A stretch of 18,607 bases of DNA from CAKZRD01 sp964549155. GTDB lineage: Archaea; Nanobdellota; Nanobdellia; Pacearchaeales; GW2011-AR1. The notes under the pieces are model-generated. The model was not told the DNA's origin. It worked only from the letters and a program-made list of their open reading frames with translations, and ran no database searches. The DNA lies in NCBI GenBank assembly GCA_964549155.1, contig CAZJUG010000019.1, positions 1 through 18,607 on the forward strand, read 5' to 3'. This document shows, in pieces, positions 6,552 to 14,439 of this stretch (positions are counted from its first letter, which is position 1; each line of letters opens with the position of its first letter). Position numbers and translations under genes: made by a program.

Positions 6552-8225
6552 ATGTCAAAGAGATTAAAAAAAGAGTTTCCATTTAGAGTAATCGCTTCAG
6601 CTATCCAAGGTTGTCAGTCTCCAGCATCCGCAAAAAAATATGGGCGAGATAGTCGTCTTGGAGCTCCATGTATCCCGCTAATAAAAAATCTAGAAAGATA
6701 TAGCGAGGATAGCAACGGAGAACTAATGTTATTAGCTGCTCAAGGTTCTTATGTTACAGAAATAGAACCCGATCCATTCTTCCATAGCAGAAATGATGTA
6801 TACATGAACCCAAAGGTCAGAGATAGATTGTCCATCCAAAGAAGGAATGAAAAATCAAGGAGAAATTCTTGGGAAAGTTACATAGAAGAACATCCAGATT
6901 CAGATAGGGAAATGCCTACACAGAACTTTTTTGGAGATATTCCAAGTAATGAATACAGGGTATTTTCAGATCTTTCATTAAATGATAAAATATGTCTATT
7001 CACCAGACCGCATCCGTCACAAAATAGGGATCCTATGGCTTCTTCAAGAGACCTACCAAGACACCTAAGAAAAAGTGTAGTTTTTCCAGCTACAAAACAA
7101 AGATTAGTCCCATCCCCAAAAAATTTAGGCGAGAAAAGTCCAAGACTGATATTATCTACAGGTTGTTGTACATTTCCAAATTATAATGGATCTAACGATC
7201 GAGGGGACAGAGCATTTAGAGACCATACTTTGGGTTGTGCAGTTATAGATATTATAGACGATAAAACATATTTAGCAAGATTAGCAAAAGCAAATTCTAA
7301 GGGAACCTTGTTTGACTTGGGGATAAAATATGTTCCAGATAGAGACCCTCAAAAAGCAGATGCTATTGCATTGGTTGTAGGAGATTTCCATATACCTTTT
7401 CACCACCAAAAATCACTAGAAGCTACTATTGAAATGGCAAATCTCCTAGGTGTGAAAGAGGTAATTACGGGAGATGTTATAGACTTTGTTACTATTGTTC
7501 ACCATGAATGGGATAATGCTCTTCGCTCAATGGATTTAGACAACATAGGTCTAACAAGACTACAAGATGAATCTAAAATAGGATATGATGTAGTGAAATA
7601 TGTTGCAGAAAGAATTGCTCCAGCAAAATTAACCTTGACCCATGGAAATCATGATGATTTTGTATTTAAATATCTTGCTTCGGGAAGACATTTTCGTGGG
7701 GGTGAATCGAAGCTCAATGGAAGATTTTGCCAAAGAGTAATGGAAAAAATGGACTATGGGAAGATCTCAACAACCACAATTCAAGAGTTTAGATCTATGA
7801 GGGAAGATATAATAACAGATACCACTCGTCCAAATGTTCTCAAAGCTTGCTTAGAATCAATAGGACCTATCCCATCCAATGTTTCTTTCTTAGGTTTAGG
7901 AAGTGATCATCGTCTTTGGGGAGTTCAAACAGGAGCACATGGACATAAAGGACCGAGAGGGACTAGAGGAAATCTAAACAATCTCATTTATGGGTTTGGT
8001 AAAACCATAATAGGGCATACACATCAATTAGAGGAAAAAGATGGTTCGATAAGTGTTAGTACAATCAGTCACCCACTAGAATATGAAAGAGGACAACCAT
8101 CTATGCTTGTTCGAGGGAATGCAGTAATTTATAATGGAGGATTGTGTCAAGGAATCCCCATAATCGGAGAAGAAGCACTTTGGGCAACAGAAGATCATAA
8201 GAAAATGTTAAGGGAATTAAAATAA
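6552..8225 (+). CDS. Calcineurin-like metallophosphoesterase, phage-like architecture
   Basis: Protein of 557 aa. Residues from about 274 onwards carry the two-metal phosphoesterase signature: GDFH (Asp278, His280), GDVID (Asp308, Asp311), GNHD (Asn366, His367), HGH (463-465) and GHTH (488-491). The first 270 residues are a separate domain. Its segment ending in ILSTGCCTFPNY and the following GCAVIDII recall proteins of large tailed phages that join such a domain to a calcineurin phosphoesterase; that resemblance is from memory and was not searched. The substrate is unknown: nucleic acid, nucleotide or phosphoprotein are possible. The start is fixed by a TATA box at -25. The next genes downstream have their own promoter. 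Together with the lysozyme and nuclease it suggests a viral contribution to this region. Confidence 0.82.
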   Translation: MSKRLKKEFPFRVIASAIQGCQSPASAKKYGRDSRLGAPCIPLIKNLERYSEDSNGELMLLAAQGSYVTEIEPDPFFHSRNDVYMNPKVRDRLSIQRRNEKSRRNSWESYIEEHPDSDREMPTQNFFGDIPSNEYRVFSDLSLNDKICLFTRPHPSQNRDPMASSRDLPRHLRKSVVFPATKQRLVPSPKNLGEKSPRLILSTGCCTFPNYNGSNDRGDRAFRDHTLGCAVIDIIDDKTYLARLAKANSKGTLFDLGIKYVPDRDPQKADAIALVVGDFHIPFHHQKSLEATIEMANLLGVKEVITGDVIDFVTIVHHEWDNALRSMDLDNIGLTRLQDESKIGYDVVKYVAERIAPAKLTLTHGNHDDFVFKYLASGRHFRGGESKLNGRFCQRVMEKMDYGKISTTTIQEFRSMREDIITDTTRPNVLKACLESIGPIPSNVSFLGLGSDHRLWGVQTGAHGHKGPRGTRGNLNNLIYGFGKTIIGHTHQLEEKDGSISVSTISHPLEYERGQPSMLVRGNAVIYNGGLCQGIPIIGEEALWATEDHKKMLRELK

Positions 8226-8240
8226 TAAATTTCTTTAAGC

Positions 8241-8257
8241 ACATAAATCCTTAAATA
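8241..8257 (+). promoter_or_regulatory. BRE/TATA promoter of the four-gene cluster
   Basis: ACATAAATCCTTAAATA matches 3929-3945 exactly. The expected transcription start is near 8278-8280, which leaves about 10 nt before the ATG at 8289, containing GAGGTG. Confidence 0.55.
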
Positions 8258-8288
8258 ATCTAGTTTCTACATAATCAATGAGGTGTTT

Positions 8289-9071
8289 ATGAAACAAATA
8301 ACTAAACCAAATCCCAAAAAGAAAAGGTTACCGAATTTTATTGAAAGAATATCCGACGGAGAGATTTTTGTAAGAAATGAAGATGAAACTTATTCTCTTC
8401 ATAACGATATGATGGCAACACCATACAAATGGACCTATGATCGTTTACTCAATGATCGAAGATGCAATGGAGATTTCAGAAATTTTAGAGGAGTTGATTT
8501 AGATGCTTTGGTTTTAGATGCAAGAAGACAGATAAGAAGGGGAAAAGATTACGGATTATTTGCACTACAAAGAAGGCTTGAATTGAGACAACCTACAGAT
8601 TTAGGAAAATATCTTTATAGTCAAAGTCCTGACCTGAAAAAAGTTTTCGATCAATATATTCCTGATGAAGATATTCCAAAATTCAATTTTGGAGGATTTA
8701 ATTATGTGATATTGAGAGAAGGATTTTGGGGGCCCAATAAAGAAAAATCTTCTTCCCAAACTTGGGCAGATAACATTAGAGATACCCTAGTTGGTAAGAA
8801 ACCGAATAACCTTGTGTTTTATCTAAGACAAGATCCTAAAAAAATTTCAGCAAGAATTATAATTCCTACTCCAGATTTTTACGGAGGCTTAACAAGACAA
8901 GAAGCGATTAGAGAATATGGTTCTGACATTCATGCTAAGATGATAAAACATCTCGGAGCAATTACAATATCCCGAGATTTAGATGGGAAGACAAGAGTCC
9001 CATTTTCGGATTTAAATTATGCTTTTAGAAAAGCAACTGGACAAAGAACAAATCCAGAAATGTGGGATTAA
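8289..9071 (+). CDS. Unknown protein, 260 aa, first of a four-gene cluster
   Basis: Unrecognised soluble protein, 260 aa from the ATG at 8289. A GTG at 8283 could add two residues. I prefer the ATG because GAGGTG (8280-8285) could act as a ribosome binding site and the TATA-predicted transcript starts near 8278. The protein begins with a basic stretch (KPNPKKKRLP), has an Arg-rich helix (ARRQIRRGKDYG) and a Phe/Gly-rich part (FNFGGFNYVI). No catalytic motif is evident. It is followed after one base by the next gene and is probably co-transcribed with it. It lies downstream of the phage-like phosphoesterase and may belong to the same acquired set. Confidence 0.72.
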   Translation: MKQITKPNPKKKRLPNFIERISDGEIFVRNEDETYSLHNDMMATPYKWTYDRLLNDRRCNGDFRNFRGVDLDALVLDARRQIRRGKDYGLFALQRRLELRQPTDLGKYLYSQSPDLKKVFDQYIPDEDIPKFNFGGFNYVILREGFWGPNKEKSSSQTWADNIRDTLVGKKPNNLVFYLRQDPKKISARIIIPTPDFYGGLTRQEAIREYGSDIHAKMIKHLGAITISRDLDGKTRVPFSDLNYAFRKATGQRTNPEMWD

Positions 9072-9072
9072 A

Positions 9073-9747
9073 ATGGCAACTATTAAACCTTTAGCGAGAG
9101 ATGAATTACATCATTTTAAGGGATATGATGATCCTTTGGATTTTTTTAGAGAGCAGATTAATGTCGCCTTAAGAGAAGCATACTCTAATGGAAAAGAAAC
9201 AGCCTCAGTTCTAGTATCTCGTTGGAATTTGTCTGAAAGAGAATCAAAGATTTTGAGAAGGGATTATGCAGAATATGATGCTACTATCGAGAGAGAAGGT
9301 CCACCCCATGATGAAGGAGAACTTGAGATAAGACTGACAATTCCAGATAGCTTGAGGGATATTGTAGAACTCCCAATCAAGAGGAATTTATTGGATAGGG
9401 TTCTTCCTGTTGATAATTCATTATTACAACGAATCGAAGAATTTGAAAGACAGAATACATCTCCTGCTTTGGCTTTAGCAATTCTCGAGATAAACTCTGG
9501 TTTGACAGAAGCATACAAGCGAAAAGAAAAAGAATTTTTTTATACCGCAAGCGATCATTCAGAACCCTACTTAAAAGAACAAGAATTCAACCAAATACTG
9601 GAGATGTATAGAGGTTTCTCACCACAATTAGAGAGCCAACAGCAACCAGACGATAGAATGACAACTATTAGATTTAATCTAAATAATGAAAGCAAAAAGA
9701 AAAATTATAACTCTAAAAATAGGAAAATAAAAAATGAAAAAAAATAA
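9073..9747 (+). CDS. Unknown protein, 224 aa, second of the cluster
   Basis: Unrecognised. I chose the ATG at 9073, one base after the upstream stop codon; an in-frame ATG at 9019 would overlap the upstream gene by 53 nt. The protein is helical and acidic in its body (YAEYDATIEREGPPHDEGELEIRL is broken by Pro and Gly). The segment ETASVLVSRWNLSERESKIL could be a small helix-turn-helix-like region, which is speculative. The C-terminal 20 residues are very basic and Asn/Lys-rich (NESKKKNYNSKNRKIKNEKK). That tail overlaps the start of the next gene by 14 nt, so it may reflect the overlap more than function. Confidence 0.7.
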   Translation: MATIKPLARDELHHFKGYDDPLDFFREQINVALREAYSNGKETASVLVSRWNLSERESKILRRDYAEYDATIEREGPPHDEGELEIRLTIPDSLRDIVELPIKRNLLDRVLPVDNSLLQRIEEFERQNTSPALALAILEINSGLTEAYKRKEKEFFYTASDHSEPYLKEQEFNQILEMYRGFSPQLESQQQPDDRMTTIRFNLNNESKKKNYNSKNRKIKNEKK

Positions 9748-10030
9748 AAAATTTGTTACATTGAGAGTTCTCTTACCAGAATCAGACAGCAGATTTTCCG
9801 AAGGATTATGTAAATTTTTAATGAATGTTCCAGAAAACAGAAGAGAATGGTGTTTTGATCCAAATTCATACCAATGTTCAATTACTGGAAATGAATGTAT
9901 CGGCAGAGATAGTACTGAAATAAGTTTACAACCTTCCCATTATAGTCCTGAAACAGTATATTCCTATGACCAAAAGACTGCAGAAAGAAAATGTCCAATG
10001 AATGTTTTATTAAGAAAATTGGATGAATAA
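9734..10030 (+). CDS. Unknown Cys-containing protein, 98 aa, third of the cluster
   Basis: Small unrecognised protein beginning MKKNKKFVTLRVLLPE. It contains cysteines in WCFDPNSYQC, NEC and KCP, enough for one zinc site, though the spacing is not a standard finger. Its ATG lies 14 nt inside the preceding gene and its stop overlaps the next start by 8 nt, which argues for translational coupling in one operon. No membrane segment or signal is seen. Confidence 0.65.
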   Translation: MKKNKKFVTLRVLLPESDSRFSEGLCKFLMNVPENRREWCFDPNSYQCSITGNECIGRDSTEISLQPSHYSPETVYSYDQKTAERKCPMNVLLRKLDE

Positions 10031-10646
10031 AATGAAAAAAGTTCAAAAAAATAAACAGATAGTAGAAGCAATTAATCCCTCTGCAATGGCAGGGGTAAAA
10101 GCTGGAAATTATCTTATAGATAGATTTTATGAAGATGAAATGAGAGATTTTGAGAGATTTGATTTTTCATATCCTAGAACAAAACTAAAAGATTTATTAG
10201 ATTATTATAAAAGTATAAAGGCCGAAGAAAATGTGTACTATGCAAGAATTGATGCCGGCCTAAATCCACAAAAAGTGTTAGAACATTTGGAAGCAAGAAG
10301 GGCAATAATAGAATTACAATACGAAAGGCATATTCATCAAGAAGACAATTATCTTTTTGATACATTGAATGAGCTAGGATTTTTCTTAAGGAAAACTTTG
10401 TTCTTTTCAGAAGAAAATATTTTTAATTCCTTAAAACATGAAGAAAGACATTTTAGAGAATTGGTGGGAAGAGATTACAAGCAATCAAGATTTGGTTGTT
10501 GGTTATGCCTAAATGAAAAAGATAAACCTGAATACATAACAAGAGTTCAAATCCCATTAAGAAGACCAATGAAAAAAAATGATTATCGAGCTATAACAAA
10601 AGCAAATAGAAAAGGCTCATGTATCGATGATTTGTGTAAATTTTAA
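10023..10646 (+). CDS. Unknown helical protein with C-terminal Cys pairs, 207 aa
   Basis: Unrecognised. The start at 10023 overlaps the previous stop codon region by 8 nt; an in-frame ATG at 10032 would begin just after it. The middle is helical and charged (LLDYYKSIKAEENVYYARID, EHLEARRAIIELQYERHIHQ). The C-terminal part has CWLC and a later CIDDLC, together a plausible zinc-binding set. It is the last gene of the cluster. Its stop codon abuts the convergent stop of the 76-aa gene with no base between. A role with the other three cluster genes is implied only by their overlaps. Confidence 0.68.
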   Translation: MNKMKKVQKNKQIVEAINPSAMAGVKAGNYLIDRFYEDEMRDFERFDFSYPRTKLKDLLDYYKSIKAEENVYYARIDAGLNPQKVLEHLEARRAIIELQYERHIHQEDNYLFDTLNELGFFLRKTLFFSEENIFNSLKHEERHFRELVGRDYKQSRFGCWLCLNEKDKPEYITRVQIPLRRPMKKNDYRAITKANRKGSCIDDLCKF

Positions 10647-10877
10647 TTACTTCTTTCCAAATTCAACACCGAGTTCTTTCAACCTTTGAGCATGTGCTTG
10701 CATTATTGATTCGACATTCATAACCATTTTCACAAGCTCATTTCTTTCAGCTGCGAGAGTATTCAAAGAACCTTTGTGAAATCCAATTTCTTCTTCCTTG
10801 GACATCTCAGGTCTTTCACTTTCTTTTCCATCTACAAGTTTGTTCAAAGAATCCTCAATACTTTTATTTTCAACCAT
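10647..10877 (-). CDS. Small coiled-coil protein, 76 aa
   Basis: Unrecognised acidic, helical protein. I chose the ATG at 10877 because the TATA box (10900-10906) is 26 nt upstream, giving a leaderless transcript; an upstream TTG at 10892 would precede the transcription start. From about residue 30 (SKEEEIGFHKGSLNTLAAERNEL...) to the end it looks like one long amphipathic helix, ending KELGVEFGKK. It could be a small dimeric or chaperone-like protein. It is divergent from aspS. Confidence 0.65.
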   Translation of the reverse strand: MVENKSIEDSLNKLVDGKESERPEMSKEEEIGFHKGSLNTLAAERNELVKMVMNVESIMQAHAQRLKELGVEFGKK

Positions 10878-10899
10878 ATAAAGAACCAACAAAATTGAT

Positions 10900-10930
10900 T
10901 AATAAATGTTACTAGTAAGGCTTAAAAACC
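10900..10930. promoter_or_regulatory. Divergent promoters of the 76-aa gene and aspS
   Basis: The minus-strand TATA box TTTATTA (10900-10906) is 26 nt before the ATG at 10877. The plus-strand TATA box CTTAAAAACC (10921-10930) is 25 nt before the aspS ATG. Between them lies the perfect palindrome TTACTAGTAA (10909-10918), possibly an operator shared by both. Confidence 0.5.
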
Positions 10931-10949
10931 ATTTAACCTAGAAAAATGC

Positions 10950-12233
10950 ATGGAAAGAACATATATCAAAGATATCTTCTCAAAGAAAGAAAGCGAAAAA
11001 GTCCTCTTAAAAGGATGGGTCTATGATAAAAGAGACCTGAAAAAAATTAGATTTATCGTTTTGAGAGATATAACTGGTAGAGCACAAATCGTAGGGATAA
11101 ACGGAGAAACTTCTCCAGAAATCTTTGAGTTGATGGATAAGCTAAACAGAGAGTCCGTAGTTGAACTTGAAGGAGTTCTAAAGGATTCAAAACAAGCACC
11201 AGGTGGAAAGGAAATAAATCCTACAGGTTTGAAAGTTATCTCAGAAGCTGAGAATCCTCTACCAATAGATGTTTCAGATCACTCAAAGACAGAATTACCT
11301 CTAAGACTAGATTCTAGATTCTTAGATTTACATAGAGAAAAAACTCAAGCAATCTTCAAAATCCAGACAGAAATCGCACATTCATTTAGAGAATTTTTTT
11401 ACAAGGAAAACTTTGTAGAAATACAACCTCCATTAATTATAGGGGCATCATCTGAAGGTGGCACAGATTTATTTCCTGTAAAATATTTTGAAAAATCAGG
11501 TTATTTGGCACAATCTCCACAACTCTATAAACAAATGGTTGCCTGTTCAATGGAAAAGACATTTACAATCGGTCCTGCATGGAGAGCAGAAAAGCACAAC
11601 ACAACGAGACACATAAATGAAATAAGAATGGTAGATATAGAAGCTGCTTTTCACGACCAACTCCAAATAATGAATTTACTAGAAAGATCAACAGCATTTG
11701 TAATCCAAAATGTAATAGATAACTGCAAAAAAGAACTTGAATTGTTAGGTGTAACTGATTTGAAAGTTCCAAAGGGAATCTATTTGCACTATAAGGAAGC
11801 AATTAAGAAAGTTGGAGGAAAACTAGGAGATGATTTCAGTCCAGATCAGGAAAAAAAGTTATGTGAGATGTACAAGGGAGACATTGTTTTCACACATTCT
11901 TGGCCAACATCTATCAAACCATTTTATATCATGCCAAAAGATGAAAATCCAGAGTCTACAGAAAGCTGTGGATTTGATGCACTTTATGGAGGAGTAGAAA
12001 TTTCTTCGGGAGGACAACGAATCCATTTGCCTGAAGTTCTGACAAAAATGATTAAGAAGAAAGGGTTGAATCCAGAAAGTTTTAAAGATTACATAAATTC
12101 ATTTAGGTACGGAGCACCTCCTCATGCAGGGTGGGCTATCGGCCTAGAAAGAATAACTCAAATCGTCTGTGGTTTGGACAATATTAAAGAAGCAACTATG
12201 TTTCCAAGGGACAGAGATAGATTGACACCATAA
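10950..12233 (+). CDS. aspS: Aspartyl-tRNA synthetase, archaeal type, possibly non-discriminating
   Basis: Class IIb synthetase of 427 aa. Residues 1-105 are the OB-fold anticodon-binding domain; the catalytic core follows. Visible are the Asp-binding region ASSEGGTDLFPVKYF, QSPQLYKQ, motif 2 with Arg212 (GPAWRAEKHNTTRH) and motif 3 GLER (398-401), ending FPRDRDRLTP as in other archaeal AspRS. Residue 84 is Pro, at the position where discriminating archaeal enzymes have Lys85, and residue 25 is Tyr where they have Trp26. The Pro favours a non-discriminating enzyme that also makes Asp-tRNA-Asn; the alignment was done by eye. The leaderless start is supported by the TATA box. The gene is followed after 2 nt by the VIT-like gene. 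Confidence 0.96.
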   Translation: MERTYIKDIFSKKESEKVLLKGWVYDKRDLKKIRFIVLRDITGRAQIVGINGETSPEIFELMDKLNRESVVELEGVLKDSKQAPGGKEINPTGLKVISEAENPLPIDVSDHSKTELPLRLDSRFLDLHREKTQAIFKIQTEIAHSFREFFYKENFVEIQPPLIIGASSEGGTDLFPVKYFEKSGYLAQSPQLYKQMVACSMEKTFTIGPAWRAEKHNTTRHINEIRMVDIEAAFHDQLQIMNLLERSTAFVIQNVIDNCKKELELLGVTDLKVPKGIYLHYKEAIKKVGGKLGDDFSPDQEKKLCEMYKGDIVFTHSWPTSIKPFYIMPKDENPESTESCGFDALYGGVEISSGGQRIHLPEVLTKMIKKKGLNPESFKDYINSFRYGAPPHAGWAIGLERITQIVCGLDNIKEATMFPRDRDRLTP

Positions 12234-12235
12234 AT

Positions 12236-12712
12236 ATGAACAGATCAAAAAATAGAGGTATAAATTTTGGAACAACTTCGGGAGTAATAACTACTCTTGG
12301 TTTAATGATTGGATTAATTTTTAGCACACATTCAAAACTTGCAGTTCTTGGAGGAATTATAACTATAGCGATTGCAGATGCAATGTCAGATGCTCTAGGA
12401 ATGCACATCTCTGAAGAATCACTGGGAAAGAGCGAAACCCAAGTTTGGAGCTCTACAAAATACACATTTTTATCGAAGTTTTTTCTAGCACTCACCTTTG
12501 TAATCCCGGTACTTATGTTTGAAAATCTTCTAGTTGTTGCAATAGTGAGTTCAATTTGGGGAATTTCATTACTTACATTTCTAAGTATAAGAATCGCTAA
12601 AAAGAATAACAAAAATCCATTGTGGATAGTTTCCGAACACTTAGCTATTGCATTAGGAGTAATTGTAATAACTTACTTTTTAGGGAAGTTTGTAGCTGTT
12701 TATTTTTCTTGA
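12236..12712 (+). CDS. VIT/CCC1-like small membrane transporter, 158 aa
   Basis: Predicted integral membrane protein with about five hydrophobic segments (roughly residues 12-30, 34-52, 77-95, 98-118 and 134-156). The FGTTSGVITTLGLMIGL opening and ADAMSDALGMHISEES at the end of the second segment resemble the vacuolar iron transporter family, where this region carries small and acidic residues of the metal path. It is shorter than plant or yeast VIT, and the cytoplasmic metal-binding helical domain between segments 2 and 3 looks reduced. Iron or manganese transport is a family-based guess. It starts 2 nt after aspS, without an SD sequence, so it should be co-transcribed. Its stop abuts the convergent gene. 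Confidence 0.75.
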   Translation: MNRSKNRGINFGTTSGVITTLGLMIGLIFSTHSKLAVLGGIITIAIADAMSDALGMHISEESLGKSETQVWSSTKYTFLSKFFLALTFVIPVLMFENLLVVAIVSSIWGISLLTFLSIRIAKKNNKNPLWIVSEHLAIALGVIVITYFLGKFVAVYFS

Positions 12713-13891
12713 CTAAACAAGTTTAACATTCATCTCTTTTAATCTGTCTCTAAGAATCTTTTTAGTTTCATTTAACCTTTCAACTAGCTTTTCAATTCGT
12801 TTATTATTTTCTCTTTTTTCATCTTTTAATTTCCCTAATTCATTCTCGAATTCTTTCATTTCTCTTTCCTTGGTTATGAGTTCATCGCAATTTCCTATTT
12901 CAGTTTCAAGAGTATTTAGTTTTTCTTTTATAGTTAAGACATCATCAAGTTTCTGTTTGAATCTTTCATACTTGGGCTTATTACTTGAAAAAATCTGCAA
13001 GAAAGAATCCTTATGACTCTCATTAATTATCTCTGAAAAGTTATCTTTTAGATTTTTAATAGTCTTCATACTTTTTTCATTAGAATGATGAATATTCCCC
13101 AATTCCTTAAAATTAACCATCTCTTTCAATTGGAAAAGACCCTTTTCTAGTTTTCGTCTAAGAACTTCCCCTTCATTCTTTTTCTTTTCTTTTTCCAAAT
13201 AAGCCTTAGACTTTTTTATCTTTTCTAAATCCCCAACTACCAAGGAAATTTGAGCAGGAATTTCTTTCTGGAGAGATTCTATTTTATCTTTTCCTTGTAT
13301 AGATTCATTGTACATACACTCAACCTTTCTATATTCTTCTAAAACTACTTTTAGTTCATTTATTTTTTCAGGAAAATTCAATTTGTCTTGATTCTCTGCG
13401 AATATATTCCTTAAATCTTTATCAAAATTTTTGATAACTCCTATAACTTCTGCAATCTCTTTTCCAACAAGATAGTTCGCTTTTTGATAATGTATACTAG
13501 ATTTAACCTCAAAATTTCTAAGTGAGTTTGAAATTAAACCAAACAGATTTCCAGGATTTGATTCTTTTGATGATATGATTCCTTCTAAATCTTTATTTAA
13601 CTTAGAAAGAAGTTCTATAAAAATATTTAAGCTGTTTTTAACAACTCTTTTTACTTGCTCTTGTTCCCTCTTTTCTTCTATATTTATTTCCCTTAAGGAC
13701 TCTGAGTTTACATTGATCTGCTCAATAAATTCCTTAACTCTATCAGAAACTTCTTCCTTTATTCTAATTTCTTCAGATTTAACTTGAGATAGATTCTCCT
13801 CAAGAAATTCATCCAAATCCGGAAGTTTTATTTCCTTCTCAGAAACCTTAACTTCCTCTTTTTTCTTTTTAAAAAAATCAAAAATTCCCAT
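12713..13891 (-). CDS. Long coiled-coil protein, 392 aa
   Basis: Unrecognised. It begins MGIFDFFKKKKEE, a short amphipathic basic N-terminus that could bind a membrane or partner, followed by an acidic linker (LPDLDEFLEENLSQ). Most of residues 35-390 is highly charged helix with heptad-like spacing, with the strongest coiled-coil character at about 205-250 and 325-385. There is no Walker motif, so it is not an SMC itself. It is the second gene of an operon, 3 nt after the 163-aa gene. A structural or chromosome-associated role beside the zinc-hook SMC is possible but rests on position only. Confidence 0.75.
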   Translation of the reverse strand: MGIFDFFKKKKEEVKVSEKEIKLPDLDEFLEENLSQVKSEEIRIKEEVSDRVKEFIEQINVNSESLREINIEEKREQEQVKRVVKNSLNIFIELLSKLNKDLEGIISSKESNPGNLFGLISNSLRNFEVKSSIHYQKANYLVGKEIAEVIGVIKNFDKDLRNIFAENQDKLNFPEKINELKVVLEEYRKVECMYNESIQGKDKIESLQKEIPAQISLVVGDLEKIKKSKAYLEKEKKKNEGEVLRRKLEKGLFQLKEMVNFKELGNIHHSNEKSMKTIKNLKDNFSEIINESHKDSFLQIFSSNKPKYERFKQKLDDVLTIKEKLNTLETEIGNCDELITKEREMKEFENELGKLKDEKRENNKRIEKLVERLNETKKILRDRLKEMNVKLV

Positions 13892-13894
13892 TAA

Positions 13895-14386
13895 TTATCC
13901 AAAATAACTTTTATTTTTTGAAACTGAACTACCCTTATATTTCTCACCAAGGACTTGAATAATCTTGTAAATATTAACTTTTTCCCTAGCCCACATATCA
14001 AATGTTTCCTTAATTACCTTTGACTCGTTCTCTTCTGAGTATATAGTATCTGCAAGAATCTGTTGGAATTGTATTCTCGCCATCTCCCCATAGGTTTTCT
14101 TTATATTCTTATCATCCGATTCACTCAAATTTTTTAATACATTCATAACAAAAAGTGGAGCTGTTTGAGGGTTCATAAACATCTCAAAAAGATGAAGATA
14201 AGAAGTTATTTTTTCATTAATCTTTCTTCTTATGTCTCTAAGAGTTGTTTCACTTTCAACAGAAAAAGCCTTCGAAATATCAAAATCTTCTTCTAACTCT
14301 TCCCAACTAGGAAGATCATAATTTTTCTTAAGAGTATTGTATTTTTCCTTTATTTTTTCAAGATCTATATCGCAAGAAGATTTCAT
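13895..14386 (-). CDS. Unknown helical protein, 163 aa
   Basis: Unrecognised all-helical soluble protein, first gene of the operon with the coiled-coil gene. It has an acidic segment (WEELEEDFDISKAF) and a central Met/Phe-rich helix (YLHLFEMFMNPQTAPLFVMNVL) that may form a hydrophobic interface. I do not see a kleisin or winged-helix signature, though a divergent accessory subunit cannot be excluded. The start is fixed by the palindromic TATA box at 14408-14415, centred 25.5 nt upstream. That same TATA box is also correctly placed for tRNA-Thr in the other direction. Confidence 0.72.
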   Translation of the reverse strand: MKSSCDIDLEKIKEKYNTLKKNYDLPSWEELEEDFDISKAFSVESETTLRDIRRKINEKITSYLHLFEMFMNPQTAPLFVMNVLKNLSESDDKNIKKTYGEMARIQFQQILADTIYSEENESKVIKETFDMWAREKVNIYKIIQVLGEKYKGSSVSKNKSYFG

Positions 14387-14407
14387 ATAACACTTAAAAC
14401 AAAAGCA

Positions 14408-14415
14408 TTTATAAA
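14408..14415. promoter_or_regulatory. Palindromic TATA box serving both directions
   Basis: TTTATAAA is its own reverse complement. Its centre is 25.5 nt from the ATG at 14386 (minus) and 28.5 nt from the tRNA-Thr 5' end at 14440 (plus). No other TATA-like box is as well placed for either gene. Confidence 0.55.
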
Positions 14416-14439
14416 ACTTCGTAAATAAACAAAATTTAA

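Noticed and set aside
8278..8292. Four-codon leader ORF (ATG AGG TGT TTA TGA) overlapping the ATG at 8289
   Set aside because: The predicted transcript would start at about this ATG, so coupling is conceivable, but the GAGGTG it contains works equally well as a ribosome binding site and chance is a sufficient explanation.
9019..9072. Upstream ATG for the second cluster gene
   Set aside because: It would overlap the preceding gene by 53 nt; the ATG at 9073 directly after the upstream stop codon is the simpler start.
12196..12612. Antisense frame across the end of aspS and the VIT-like gene
   Set aside because: It overlaps two well-supported genes, has no TATA box at the expected distance and no recognisable domain.
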